The notes under the pieces were generated by a model. That model had not been told where the DNA came from and did not search any database. It saw nothing but the letters and a program-made list of their open reading frames with translations. Shown one piece after another: positions 1 through 11,499 of a stretch of 64,000 nucleotides of DNA; the stretch's first letter is position 1; every line of letters begins with the position of its first letter. Both the position numbers and the translations under genes were made by a program. The stretch comes from Nematopogon swammerdamellus (taxonomy: Eukaryota > Arthropoda > Insecta > Lepidoptera > Adelidae): positions 3,689,395 to 3,753,394 of the forward strand of contig OX336345.1 in the NCBI GenBank assembly GCA_946902875.1. Direction: 5' to 3'.

Positions 1-125
1 AACAACGCTCAGAGAGGCGCCATGCCGGCTATGAGCCGGACAAAAAGGTCGTCGTATAATTTATTGACGCGCCTCTTGAAGATCCCCAGGTTATATATAG
101 TTTGGCCCGAAACGCCGAAACGTCG
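1..125 (-). mobile_element. LINE 3' end fragment (CR1/jockey-like)
   Basis: The segment resembles, on the minus strand, the terminal part of the LINE fragments at 20.1 and 24.2 kb: the words ATGCCGGCTATGAGCCGGAC and CTTGAAGATCCCCAGGTT parallel ATGCCAGCTTCATAGCTAGAC and TTGAAACACCCAGGTTGTAG at 24.25 kb. It is cut by the window edge. No open frame survives, so it is a dead remnant. Confidence 0.5.
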
Positions 126-299
126 ATCCACATCGCTCGGAGAATCGACTGTGAGTACACCGGTAAACAGTTAAATAATGTTGGAGTCGGATTGAAAATT
201 GATCTGACGATTGAAGTGTAGTATCGGCTGTAAGGGTGGATGTCTGTCTACCTACGGGGAAACACAAAGGTGAAATAGTGCCTTCCATAGCAGACCTGT

Positions 300-665
300 T
301 CTCCAAAGGTTGAAAGTTGCCCAGCGAGCAATGGAGCGAGCCATGCTGGGAATATCGCTACGTGATATGGTGCGTAACGAGGCAATCCGCCGACGCACCG
401 AAGTAGTCCATATTGGACACCGGGTGGCTAAGCTCAAGTGACAGTGGGATGGGCACGTTAGCCGAAGGGATGACGACCGTTGGAGTAACCGTGTCCTACA
501 CTGGTGGCCGTGGATAGGAAAACGGGAGTGTGGGAAGACCACCCGCCAGGTGGGACGACGACATCAAGTACGTCGGTGGAAAGCAGTGGTTCCGGGAAGG
601 CCGGGAGGACTGGAGGAAAATTGGAGAGGCGTATGTCCAGCAGTGGACGCTTACACGCTGACTAA
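300..665 (+). pseudogene. RTE-type LINE, reverse-transcriptase C-terminal remnant
   Basis: Translation from about 306 reads QRLKVAQRAMERAMLG, then RDMVRNEAIRRRTEVV, HIGHRVAKLKW and a stop, then WDGHVSRRDDDRW. This is the C-terminal tail, after the polymerase domain, of RTE-clade proteins usually annotated as endonuclease-reverse transcriptase in Lepidoptera. The reading frame shifts near 540, after which WKAVVPGRPGGLEENWRGV and VQQW-like remnants can still be read. A stop within KLK-W and the frameshift show it is dead. The same stretch, with near-identical DNA, is present on the minus strand at 10.9-11.35 kb. The upstream polymerase and endonuclease domains are missing, as expected for a 5'-truncated insertion. 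Confidence 0.8.
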
Positions 666-745
666 CATAGCAGACCCGCTCAGCGGACTCGGTGCGACGA
701 TCCAGCGCGTACTCCGATTGGCCACGGACGCGTCGCGGCCGGAAA

Positions 746-987
746 CGGAGCGACAAGTGCACAAAAAACATCACTCATTCATGAGTTTTTCTTCGATGCT
801 CCCCCGCTCGAGAACCTGTTTCGTAGACAAATGTTCGCGGGACCAAATTCCGTGGATTTACGACTCTTGGATTATTGGATCTGGGCGTGAATTCTCACAT
901 ATGCTCTGCACATCACATACATCGGACATACTGTATGTGTTGTAGAGTTGGTGAAATCCTATCTTTCCTTAATTTTGCTAAAAACCT
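746..987. other. No gene or recognised repeat seen
   Basis: Mixed-composition DNA between the RTE remnant and a SINE. The open frames crossing it show no domain. Confidence 0.4.
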
Positions 988-1187
988 CTTTTTATGGAAA
1001 CTGACGCGGTTAGCTACATCACCTACAACATCCGTGACGTCATGCCAGTGCTTCCCTTCATTTCATGTCGGCTACACTGAACTGAACGGAAAACACGAAC
1101 TATTTACATAGCCGTTTCGACCGACGTTTCGCTCAGTGCGGTGGTACCAAACCGACCGGGATAAAGTCTACCACCTAGTAAGGTAAA
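988..1187 (-). mobile_element. SINE-B body and tail, 5' truncated, internal deletion
   Basis: Read on the minus strand it carries TTACTAGGTGGTAG, GGTACCACCGCACTGAG, CGTCGGTCGAAACGG and the end TTTCCATAAAAA, the body and A-rich tail of the SINE-B family (intact copy at 12210-12595). About 30 bp of the tail module, including CACCCGGTGTTATGGGCTGAC-like sequence, is deleted. The tRNA/5S-like head is absent. Confidence 0.85.
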
Positions 1188-3400
1188 AATAGAAGCCTAT
1201 TTCTATTAAAATTTGAATCAATCTGTAAAATTAAATCATTATTATGTATTACTCCTGTCGATTTCTTATAGTAATTAAATTATACTTTTCATTCTGATAT
1301 GATATGATAAATATCGACATTTAAGTATTAAAAACTTATATCAAAGTTAGAAATCAAGCTTATGCCACTTACTGATTTGATTACACGACGCGTTAAACAA
1401 TAAGTCGGGCAGGTGGCACACGAACTGCTGAAAAAACTGTCACCGTCTCGTTAGGCGGTGCTAACGGTGAAGTCGCTCAAAGTTTACAAAGCGCTAAAAC
1501 GGTGCAAAATAACGTGAATGAGGCGCAGCTCAAGTCTCCGCCGCCTCCGCCGCGGGAGCTCGAGTGATGCGAAAAAACGACCGCGAAGAACGCAACAGGT
1601 AGACGTCCAATTAAAGGTGCGCCGCGTCCCGCTGCCGAGCGTCGAGTGAGCGAGGGAGCTGCGGAAACTCCACTCGGAGGCTGTGCGACGGACGCCGAGA
1701 CGGTGGGTAGTCGCAAAAACAGCACTCGCATTAATGTCCCGTCGAGCGGCGCGTCGCCGTCGGGTGAAAACATGGACAGTTTTTGCCGCGAGATGCCGTT
1801 TGATTCTGGACGACGACAACGCTCACTGGAGCTTTTTTGGCGACTTTTAGTTTCTTTTGCGGCGAATGCGACGACTTCCAAATGCTACTTTGAGCGTATT
1901 GTGACGATGCCAAGACATTTAGCGTTGTTTGCTCTGCAATTTCGCGCCTTAACTATGGCGACTGGCGAGCTGAATATTGTTTGGAATCTCTTCTCCATCC
2001 ATCTACTCGTTCCATACTGTAGTGGATGGAAGAATTAGCTAATCGAGTTTGTTTTATTTTCAGTGCTTAGTAAACTGGTCTCGGATATTAACATTCGTGG
2101 TCTCATACTCGTATGAGGCCGCGTATCATGATATTTTTTTTAAATTCTGTCACTCTGCTATCCACAAAGTACGTTGCGGGTAGGCATTTTGAACATTTTT
2201 ATCAAGCGCGATCGATTTCAATTGCGTCCGAATATAATTCAGTCGTCATAAATTCAAGCAATCCCTGCGGCTCCGTTGCTCTGGCGGCGCAGGCCACAGC
2301 GCACGGCGATATATCTGCGTAGCGGCGTATCTTTAATTCTTAATTATGAGCCTTCCCCGAGCTGCGATTATTTTTCCTTTTACTGAATAATACCGGCGAC
2401 GGTTTCGCGGAATAAAATCGATCGCAATAATTGAGATGTTAATATCTCCGGGTGCGATTTATTTGAACTAAGCCGTCGCGTCGCGGCGCGCGTGGCGAAT
2501 TCGAGCTTGCGTCGATGAAAAACGACTTAATCTTAGTCCCGGCCATTGTTTGCACCTCCGGCAGGTGTGCGGGTCGCAGGCCGTATGTTATTCCCAAATA
2601 TGTTTATTAATATATCATATTCTACTAGGATTTCATCCTGCACTTACAATTAACAAATTTAACATATTTAGTTCTGCGTCTCCTTTTCGTTGATTTTTTT
2701 TCATAGGATTACTGAAATGCAAACTTTTGTCTATTTCATTGAAATGTATTCAAGATGTTATATGTTAGTGATGATGATGGCAGTGAGAATATATTTGGAA
2801 GCGACGAGTACAACGTCGCTATAGCGGGAAGCGCTACCGCGATTGCGGACCTGATGGGCGACGCGCTATCTCGTCTGTCGCGCGAAGCTGCTCCGTTAAA
2901 TAAACTTAGCCGTTCGTGAAGAGAGCCATAAATCTGCCGACCGTCGCCGAGCTATGTCGCCGAATAAAGCGAATGGTGTCCCCGGAGCCGGAGTCGGGAG
3001 TCGGGACCCCGAGATGAGCCGGGCCCGCAGTATTTTACTGTACTTTTAATTATCTAAGCCGGTTCGGCGCATATCTTCGTCGCGTGGAATTTTAATTCAC
3101 AATTTGTCCTCAATTTTTGGGGTTTCAGAGCACGCGGTGAGATAATGGGAGGATATGCTGAGGAACAGTCGCACGCTGTCGTCGCCTCGGCTCTGAGATA
3201 CGACTTGCAAGGTGTCGCGCCTCCTGACGGCCGGTGCGGCGACAAAGAGTCGTTATGTCGAGCTTAATACTTGAATTTGATTGAGAAAATTATGGCAGCA
3301 GGCTAGGTTTAAGCACCATAAGCCTTTTACTGGGGCAACACTAACGTCTAATGGCTATTAAACGCGTTCCTGGATGCGTTATACCAGTAAAATAACTACC
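1188..3400. other. Repeat-poor stretch, no gene supported
   Basis: No known repeat and no convincing coding frame. CpG-rich islands lie near 1500-1830, 2460-2580 and 2930-3020, alternating with AT-rich DNA. Overlapping frames on both strands at 1477-2038 have low-complexity, Arg/Ser-rich translations typical of GC-rich non-coding DNA. It could be intronic or intergenic regulatory DNA; nothing in the sequence decides this. Confidence 0.4.
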
Positions 3401-3401
3401 C

Positions 3402-3590
3402 TATGCTGGGGGCACACTAGTTGGCTATTTCACTATTCTCAAATCAAAACAAACGTGCAGTTCACATAATATAGTTTTATGGCTTAAAGAAGGGAATCTC
3501 CCTTCACTAAGCCATAAAATTTTGTTGTGCGAGCTGCACGTTTGTTTTGATTTGAGAATAGTATGACGCGATAGTGTGGCTCCAGCATTA
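3402..3590. mobile_element. Foldback/MITE-like near-perfect 188-bp palindrome
   Basis: Two arms of about 93 bp (3402-3495 and 3499-3590) are reverse complements around a 3-bp centre. The inner arm ends are AAGAAGGGA and TCCCTTCAC; the outer ends are ATGCTGGGGGCACACTA and TAGTGTGGCTCCAGCAT. Arms differ by scattered substitutions, so the copy is not brand new. The layout fits a foldback or MITE-type DNA element. No clear target duplication was identified. Confidence 0.75.
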
Positions 3591-3599
3591 GAGACGAAG

Positions 3600-5900
3600 A
3601 ACGTTGGTTAGCAAGTTGAAAGTTAAAATACAATTTCGCACATATTCGTCGGTTTGAAGAGAAAGAAGAAAACAATAATAATGAAACTAACACTATGTAT
3701 ATGTAATATTCCTCATTGAACGGCAATTTAAACAAATTAGGTGCAATAGGCGAGCTTAATGCCGTCAGTCATTCTATTCTTACTAACCTTTGGTATATGA
3801 GAGAAGTACATGCAAAAGAACAAGAATACTTTGTGCCAATGTGTTAAACTATAAAGAAATATGATAAACTACAAGCGAAGAAGAGAGGAAGAACGAACGT
3901 AAACTGCTGGTGGGCCGGTCGCTAATGCAGTCTGAGTACTTATATTTCTTCCGTCTCGAGGATTGAACCATTAAAATTGTCACCATTTCCCATGCAAATC
4001 CGTATGAGCGGGCACGCGAGGTAGTCTCGGACGTAGAAATCATAAACGGCTTTACACTGATCATTTCCGATGAAGTGTCGGCTCACGTTATGGAGTGTTT
4101 ATGGCCGCAGTTTCCTGTGACAGCAATAACGGCGCATTCTGATGAACCGCTTTGAAAATAATGTCGTGGGAGGTATTTCCCCAGTTTAATGTGAAATTGG
4201 GTGTGGGTTGATATGTTACGTACGTACGGGAATGAAGTAACGAGCCATGGATTCATAACGGAGTAAATGTTGATGTAGGAAGTGTGCTCGTGACTCTGCA
4301 TCGTTAAAAGTTTCATTAAGTTGTAAACTACATTTCAAACAACGAGTAGTTGTAGATTTTACGAGAAATTTATGAAGCAATTCCATGGAATATGAAAATG
4401 TAAATCATAATTTTTTAGTAGAAAATAGCGAACAGAATTACTTAACACGCAGTTTTGTATAGAACATATTATATACTATCAACTTTTCCAAGTAATCATT
4501 TGACATTTTGACAACTAGAAAATACATATTTTAAAAGTGACCGATAATCTTAACTAATATTACTGTTATTCTTATTTCAAGTTCTATTTCCATGACTACA
4601 CAAAACTATAAACCTAAAATTATGTACATTTAATTAAAAATAAAATGTTGATAGACTTTTTAATTTGGGCTGTATTAACAGCATGAGATGACATCAGTTG
4701 CACTCAGCCGCGCGAGACGCGAAGCGGCGATGCAGCCAGCCACCGCGCCAGCCTCCGTTGGCAAGATATTGTTTTTTTATTTGTCGTCGTCGTCGCCGCC
4801 TCTCGTCGCCGTTGTGCACGTGAGGCTATTCCGAGGGAAGCTGCACTAAAGAGGACTAGAGGCAGACGCGGCTCGCTTTTGAGATTTACATACTAATCAG
4901 TTTTGGTGGTGTACGACGAGGTTTTTTTTTACGCAAAACTAACGGCACCACAGCACCGCGAGTGTTCTGCTTGAACTTTTTTAGGATACCTCTCTTGGGC
5001 TGACGAGGGGCTTGTTTGTACTTGTACTTGACTTTATGTTCATGGCAGTAAACATAACAATGTTATACTTTATAATGAAAAAGTGTGAACGAACCCCGTA
5101 AAAAAATCCTATGTAGTCTATGGGCTCTCTATGAGCTCTCTGGTAAGGCGGAAGGCTTTTAACTCTCTTGCAAGGATGTATTGAAGGCATTGAAGGAAGG
5201 CAGACGTTTATTTTACGTATGTAACTTATCATTCTTTCAATATAATTTTCTCTACCTACTTACATTCATTTATGTTCGTAATTATTTCAATGAACCAGCG
5301 CCGATATGTGGTACTCTTACGAACATAATTGGTCCTTCGAGCCAGATAAGTTGACATTTTGGATTTCGAAAGTTTTTTGAGTTTTCCTTTGGACTAGTTA
5401 CTCTCGCGGTTTCACTTCACAGCCAAATATCCTATAGATAGCCAGCCATCATTAGACGTGCCAGAAAACTGAAACGTGAAAACCCCACGTAAATTAATTT
5501 AGTAGTTCTTGACTTATAAATAACGTAGAATCGACGACGGCGGATCGTCACAGATTGTGCGCTTTATTAGTTAGGATGTCTATTAGTCAGGTAATACAGT
5601 TATGTGGTGACAGTATTTTCAAAATTATAGACGATGCGCTTATAATCGGGCCATTACTACCTCCTCTACTTATCTCTTCTTCTCAGTATTTCCATGCTAT
5701 AGAACAAGGTATTTCATAATGCAAGCAAAGGTAATGACTCCATCAGCGGCCCATCATGTTCTAATCAATCTGGGAGGTGTAGCACCGACAGGACTGGACG
5801 CCGCCGGGGCTCGCTCGGCGCACACTCGGGCTGGATATTGGACGACATCGCCCTGGTAATGAGGACGCGATCTCGTTTACTGCGAACACCTTCACATAGC
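3600..5900. other. Mostly unique AT-rich DNA with one LINE-tail scrap
   Basis: At 3735-3785 the minus strand matches the LINE tail seen at 29.64 kb (AGGCGAGCTTAATGCC, then CTAACCTTTGG and GAGAAGTACATGCA). The rest shows no repeat or gene I can name. A small CpG-rich patch with a (GTC) run lies near 4705-4810. Confidence 0.45.
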
Positions 5901-5904
5901 CAGC

Positions 5905-6895
5905 CAGATGGCCGTTGCAAGACGCTGCCTAGAGCAAAATCTGCGTTCACATCGCTACAGATGAGGACTTTTGGGTTTGGCAAAGCTTTTGACTGATTTA
6001 ACGTCTTCACACAGCCAAACTGACCGTTGCAAGATGCTGCCTAGCGAAAATCTACGTTCAAATCGCTACAGAAGTGGACTTTCGGGTTTGGCAAAGCTTT
6101 TGACTGATTTAACGCCTTCACACAGCCAAACTGACCTTTGCAAGATGCTGCCTAGAGAAAATCTATATTCACATCGCTACAGAGGAGGACTTTTAGGTTT
6201 GGCAAAGCTTTTGACTGATTTAACGCCTTCACACAGCCAAACTGACCGTTGCAAGACGCTGCCTAGAGCAAAATCTGCGTTCACATCGCTACAGATGAGG
6301 ACTTTTGGGTTTGGCAAAGCTTTTGACTGATTTAACGTCTTCACACAGCCAAACTGACCGTTGCAAGATGCTGCCTAGCGAAAATCTACGTTCAAATCGC
6401 TACAGAAGTGGACTTTCGGGTTTGGCAAAGCTTTTGACTGATTTAACGCCTTCACACAGCCAAACTGACCTTTGCAAGATGCTGCCTAGAGAAAATCTAT
6501 ATTCACATCGCTACAGAGGAGGACTTTTAGGTTTGGCAAAGCTTTTGACTGATTTAACGCCTTCACACAGCCAAACTGACCGTTGCAAGATGCTTCCTAG
6601 AGAAAATCTACGTTCGCATCGCTACAGAGGAGGACTTTTGGGTTTGGCAAAGCTTTTGACTGATTTAACGCCTTCAAACAGCCAAACTGACCGTTGCAAG
6701 ATGATGCCTAGAGAAAATCTACGTTCACATCGCTACAGAGGAGGACTTTTGGGTTTGGAAAAGCTTTTGACTGATTTAACGCCTTCAAACGCCAACCTGA
6801 CCGTTGCAAGATGCTGCCTAGAGAAAATCTACGTTCGCATCGCTACAGAGGACTTTTGGGTTTGGCAAAGCTTTTGACTGATTTACTAACGCAGG
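5905..6895. repeat. Tandem array, 111-bp unit, about 9 copies
   Basis: GGCAAAGCTTTTGACTGATT recurs every 111 bp (starts 5979, 6090 and onwards). Because 111 is a multiple of three, an open frame runs through it at 6305-6877 and encodes 37-residue repeats beginning GLAKLLTDLTPSHSQTDRCK. Two units carry one extra base (GAGCAAAATC instead of GAGAAAATC) and break the frame. The three-unit block at 5971-6304 is repeated almost exactly at 6305-6638, a 334-bp higher-order duplication. The last units at 6780-6890 are degenerate. No start context, signal peptide or domain suggests a real protein; I read it as a minisatellite. Confidence 0.85.
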
Positions 6896-6964
6896 AAACG
6901 AACCGTGTAGCACAGTTCCTCGATCGTAGATGACGAACAATGCCCAGCGACATGCAGTTGCGTT

Positions 6965-7732
6965 CGGGGTTGCCAGATGGTTCAGTTGAAAAAACCGGAC
7001 ATTTTTCATCAAAGGGCCTTTGATTTTTCAGTTACAAAATGAAATTTGATTTTATGTACCAAATGTTTCATGACCTTTACTTTTGAAAATGGATGGGAGA
7101 TAGAGTAATGAATAAAAGGGTTGAATTGATCGAACTTATACGTAAAATCGAAGAACACAGTAAGATTAGTATTAAAATGTTCTGAAAAAGTAAACATTTG
7201 CGTTATATGCGTAAGCGGCGGGTGGCCGAGTGGTTTGAGCATCGGCTTCTCATGCGGGAGGTCCGTGGTTCGAATCCGGTCGGCGTGTACCAATGAGTTT
7301 TTTCTGACGAAAAAATTTACGTGCATACCTACACCTGCTGCTTCACCGTTCGGAACCGGTGTTAAACTGTAGGTCCCTTCCCTTGCCCCTTACTAGGTGG
7401 TAGGCTCAAATTGTAGCCGACTGGGTTGGTACAGCCGTACTGGATGTAAGATGGCCGCATAGCAGCCTCGGTTGTGTTCTCCTCTAGTCCAGCATAGCCA
7501 ACAATCCAGGGAAGTCTCCGGTATGGCACCTACCTTCTCGGAGGTGATATTGGCTAGTCAGAGCATGTGCTTTGGCCCCTCTGACTCAGCCACCCATACC
7601 GGATTACATAAAAAAAAAATATGAAAAAAAAACTGGACGTTTTGGTGTCTGTTTTTTCATTATTTTGGAGCCCGGACACAAGCCTAAAAAACCGGACTGT
7701 CCGGTTCAAAACCGGACATTTGGCAACCCTGG
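6965..7732. mobile_element. TIR element (hAT-like end motif) carrying a SINE
   Basis: The left end CGGGGTTGCCAGATG and right end CATTTGGCAACCCTG are inverted repeats of the GGGTTGCCA type common at hAT-family MITE ends. Inner flanks also match: AAACCGGACATTT near the left end and AACCGGACATTTGGC near the right. About half its length is SINE-A copy 7215-7620. No transposase frame is visible. I could not find a clear target-site duplication, so the superfamily is tentative. Confidence 0.55.
7215..7620 (+). mobile_element. SINE-A, full-length copy (tRNA-like head)
   Basis: The head carries an A-box-like TGGCCGAGTGG and a B-box GGTTCGAATCC at the spacing of a class II (Leu/Ser-like) tRNA; pol III promoters of this kind drive tRNA-derived SINEs. 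The head is followed by a linker (CAATGAGTTTTTTCTGACG), the shared core starting CTGTAGGTCCCTTCCC at 7368, and a 3' module ending GGATTACATAAAAAAA. It sits inside the TIR element 6965-7732. Other copies are at 15.3, 25.5, 31.1, 48.4, 54.1, 57.5 and 62.7 kb. Confidence 0.85.
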
Positions 7733-8984
7733 TAAGTACGCTTTTAGCTTCTCTCTCACAAGGGACCGCATAGAATATTGAACGTACTGAACGTGTGAAC
7801 GTCTTCTATCGATGCTCACAGTTTAATTAGCTCGAGTGCATCGGCTAGATGCAGTTTTAATAGCTTAATCCAGCCTCGTCCCCGCTTCATTGACTTAGTG
7901 TCTCCTGTGCGCAAGTAGACTACATTGTAGAGTTAATGCTTTCTTCGCTTGAGAAGTCTGAAACTTAATCCAAAGAGGCTTTTTGGTTTACCGAATTACT
8001 TACACAATTTGAGATGCAAGCCTCCTTACGATTTCAAGTTTGATAAATTGTGTTTTTTTCCTTTATGCCACGATGAAACTGCCACGGTTGGCACAACGCA
8101 CAACACGCGTGATGTCAGCTCATGACACCTTGGTGAGCCAGGTCCTAAAATATCACCACCGCCACAGCAATCCTAAAATATCGAACGGTCATCCATTTAA
8201 GTTCTGACCGTGCCCAGGTGTGCTTAAAAGATCGCGAACGGCGGCCGATCAATCACTCCACCACCGTGCTGCCGAGGTGGGTCAGAACACCACGAGATCG
8301 ACAAACTGAGTAAATTTTCCAAATGTTTTATACTTACTTACCTATAGTTTTCCATGAGTTGTTGTTTAGTAATGATTTAAGAAGTCATTAGACTGAAGAC
8401 AAGAAGACAATAAATTGAGGGCGAATCCTACCGCAGAATCAAGCAAAGACTTATACTCGGAGAATTAAACCCTAAATCTGTTCACCTAGAAACGCTTCGC
8501 TTTTTCTGTGGTCTTCTTCCGTGTAGTTGATTTTAATTTAAGCCAAGAACTAGATAATTTTATCGTTGAAGAAAGTTATGATATTACGTGACTGTGGGAC
8601 ACTGAAGGTCCGCAGTAGTTAGAACGGCGAGCGCTCCGGTGTCTCATCAGATAACGCGTCCGCTTCACACGTCGTCGTCGTCGCGCCTGCTGCTAGTTGA
8701 ACCTATTTAACATTTACTAAATTGCCATCGCGAAAGGCCTCCGGCGCGACCAGCTGTCGCGACGGAATCTTCGTTGCTCCGAAACATCTGCGGAAACATC
8801 TGAAAATATTTTACTACTGATATTTTGGCGTAACTATTCTGAGGTACGCTTAAGCGAAAAAAAAGCATGGATTGCATTGTACATAAGCGGCGGAAAATAG
8901 TTTCAATGAAATTACACAAGAATATAATTTCGCCATAGCGAAAGTTCGAAAATTTCACGAAAATAATGATGCCACCGAATGATC
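7733..8984. other. No gene or recognised repeat seen
   Basis: Unique-looking DNA of mixed composition. A run containing CGTCGTCGTCGTC lies near 8670. Translated frames are short and featureless. Confidence 0.4.
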
Positions 8985-9370
8985 CTTTACATACATACGT
9001 CACGCCAGTATTCCGGTTGGGTACGCAGAGACAACGGATATCCACGTGCCACGATCCTGACACACCTCTGCCGCCTCTTCCACTCTCATTATGTTCTTCA
9101 TGCATTTCTACGCACTTGACCCTTTTTGAGCACATGCCCGATCTGGTCCAGGTATAGGTAGCGGCGCGAGTTAAGAGCGCTCGGCGAAAATTGTGGTGGT
9201 ATTTCTACTATAGTCTAACGCATGCGTCTATCCCGCATCGACATCGGCTAGCTTACCCCCACATTTTTCTCCGATCGCTTTTAACTCTTGCCGCTACCTT
9301 GCTATACTTGCTATACTTGTGTCTAGGGCGACCCTTCCCGACTCATCCACTCACATTCGCTCATAGTCCT
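8985..9370 (-). pseudogene. RTE-type LINE 3' end fragment split by a foldback element
   Basis: On the minus strand it encodes DQIGHVLKKGQV, then ACMKNIMRVEEAAEVCQDRG, the extreme C-terminus seen also at 58.6 and 61.2 kb, and ends with a TATGTATG-type tail (CATACATACG on the plus strand). Homology to the other copies resumes at 9322 with GTCTAGGGCGACCCTTCCC after an inserted inverted-repeat element at 9157-9298. The protein is truncated and broken. Confidence 0.75.
9157..9298. mobile_element. Foldback element inserted in an RTE fragment
   Basis: The left arm from GGTAGCGGCGCGAGTTAAGA and the right arm, whose reverse complement starts GGTAGCGGCAAGAGTTAAAA, match for about 45 bp each. The element interrupts LINE sequence directly after GGTCCAGGTAT, where the 58.6-kb copy is continuous. 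It is followed by a short repeat TTGCTATACTTGCTATACTTG-like. Confidence 0.7.
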
Positions 9371-10470
9371 TTTGCTACAAATTATTATGTTATCGTAAAT
9401 GTAACATGGGTTTTGTTGGTGGTTTTTATTGCGCAGCTTTTGGGGCGTGACCCCAGCACTGTAGCGACCTTTACGAGTGGTTCGGAAGCTAAAACGGCTT
9501 GTGGGTATCGTTCGCGCGACTCGGATGTATGGAGACGGTGAACACTTGTGTCGTTTTGGGCTTTCGGTGCACCTGCCTGCCTCGCGATTGCGGCGTGCGG
9601 CCTGGACGCCACTTTCTCGCGTGACATGACGCACCGTTCGTGAACGTGTGAGTCACTTTCCCTTGTCTATCCTAGAGGCTAGGTGATAAAAAGATATGTA
9701 ATAGTGATATGCGTATTAATCATGAAACCATTTATAAATAGAAATTACAAGTGAAAGTTATTGATTTTCCGAAGCAAATTTCATGGGACTGGAAAGGTTA
9801 TTAAAGAGCAGCAGTAATTAATTGCGAGGATATTAATATATCCTCGCAATATTAATATTATAAGGTATAACCTGTAGTATGTATGTGCCTATGTATTGTA
9901 CGTATTTATTTGTTAATTAATTAAACAAGTAAGTATATTATTATTTTTATCTCAGTTTATTTCGACTACCCTTTTTTAATCAGCCCCATAGTACTCATGT
10001 TCCCTATCACCTAGGGCCTACCCATCGACTACCCTTAAGTTCGCCTTTTGTCAAGTTTTTTTTTTACAATATTGCATATTTTAATTTAATTTCAAATATG
10101 TTTATTGTTACACAATATTATGGCGTCAATGACTGTAGAATCCTAACCCACGACCGTAAAATATCAGATAAGTACATTTTAAAAAGAATGAATTGACGTG
10201 TTAGGTTTGCCTAATAATGCCGACTTAAAAAAAATTTGATGTTCGTTCAAACCGCAGCCGCCACATAAACTTGTATGGCGGTGAGTAATGAGAGTTCACA
10301 CGGATCATTGGAGCCAGTTCCGCGCCGCCTCCGCGCCGCACCGCTGCCGCCGCGCCGCTGCGCTGCTGCCGCCCCGCTGACCCCAGCTATCGTCGTGCGT
10401 GTCATCACAGCTTAACTGCCGAGCCGAGATGAAATGGGTGGAATTTTAATATATTCTGTCGCCAAGTCGG
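9371..10470. other. AT-rich stretch with a small hairpin and a GC-rich patch
   Basis: A 13-bp-arm hairpin (ATTGCGAGGATAT / ATATCCTCGCAAT) lies at about 9819-9848. A CpG-rich patch with CCGCGCCGCTGCG-type sequence is at 10320-10385. No gene is supported. Confidence 0.4.
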
Positions 10471-10525
10471 ATCTACAAAATCGGTCAAGTACGAGTTTTA
10501 CTCACGCACGGAGGGTTCCGTAAAT
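10471..10525 (-). mobile_element. Repeat E terminal scrap
   Basis: AAAATCGGTCAAGTACGAG followed by CACGGAGGGTTCCGTA is the reverse complement of the end of the GGGTTCCG-type repeat (family E; complete copy at 37191-37590). Confidence 0.6.
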
Positions 10526-10734
10526 CCGCTAGCTATAACATACCTGTCAAAAAATCATAATACGTCTTCTGTCTGCCTGACATGCAAAGTACTTAGAGCG
10601 CCATCTATTATTTAGTAGCGTGAACAGGTAATTACGTAATTCTTAGCACGTTTCTTGTATGGGGACCCCCTTAATTTTTAACTGTTTGCTTTACCTATCT
10701 CTTCGTTGCTTTATTTATTATCTGTAGGCATATC

Positions 10735-10912
10735 CGCCATAACAACACATATTATGTGAAAATTTCAACCGGCTACCTGTTACGGTTTGAAAGACACAGC
10801 CCTAGGACAGACGGACACGGACGGACGGACAGATAGACAGACAGACAGACAGACAGATAGACAGACAGCCCGACGGCGTAGGCTTAGTAATAGGCTTCCG
10901 TATGGATACAGT
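10735..10912 (-). mobile_element. Repeat E 5' part, left of a direct-repeat pair
   Basis: Contains AACAACACATATT, CCGGCTACCTGTTACGG, GTTTGAAAGACACAGCCC and an (ACAG)n stretch, the reverse complement of the family E 5' portion. It shares the unusual word GGTTTGAAAGACACAGCCC with 11500-11640, so these two copies derive from one another. Confidence 0.75.
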
Positions 10913-11499
10913 CAGTCAGCGTGTGAGCGTCCACTGCTGGACATACGCCTCTCCAATTTTCTTCCAGTCCTCCCGACCTTCAGCGATACGGAACCACTGC
11001 TTTCCGTCGACGTACTTAATGTCGTCGTCCCACCTGGCGGGTGGTCTTCCCATACTCCGTTTTCCTGTCCACGGCCGCCAGTGTAAGACACGGATACTCC
11101 AACGGTCATCGTCTCTTCGGCTAACGTGCCCAGCCTACTGCCACTTGAGCTTAGCCACCCGGTGTCCAATATCGACTACTTTGGTGTGTCGGCGGATTGC
11201 CTCGTTACGCACCATATCACGTAGTAATATTCCCAGCATGGCTCGCTCCATTGCTCGCTGGGCAACTTTCAACCTTTGGACAACAGCGGCCGTCAGTGTC
11301 CACGTTTCACACCCGTACGTCATACATAACCGGGAGGACACACTGGTCATATATACGGGTCTTTAAATTTTGTGCAAGGTCAGACCTCAGGGCGAATTTT
11401 AACTTTCCGAAGGCAGCCCAACCCAGTTGAATTCGTCGCTCGACCTCCTTAAGCAAACCTTGTCTACCAAGCCGCAGAATTTGACCGAGATATACGTAC
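10913..11499 (-). pseudogene. RTE-type LINE C-terminal remnant between direct repeats
   Basis: On the minus strand, 11135-11350 encodes MTYGCETWTLTAAVVQRLK, then VAQRAMERAMLG, RDMVRNEAIRRHTKVV and GHRVAKLKWQ, the tail that follows the thumb of RTE-clade reverse transcriptases. Upstream sequence (11360-11480) reads in shifted frames as remnants of YLGQILRLGRQGLLKEV-like and RRIQLGWAAFGKLKFAL-like motifs, so frameshifts have broken it. Downstream, GRTGRKLERRMSSSGR marks the C-terminus. No endonuclease or catalytic YADD region is present. The fragment lies between two direct copies of repeat E. Confidence 0.82.

Noticed and set aside
7215..7290. A Leu/Ser-type tRNA gene
   Set aside because: A and B boxes are present, but the same head recurs at 25475 and, inverted, at 54.5, 57.9 and 15.6 kb, always joined to the SINE body. 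It is the SINE promoter, not a tRNA gene.
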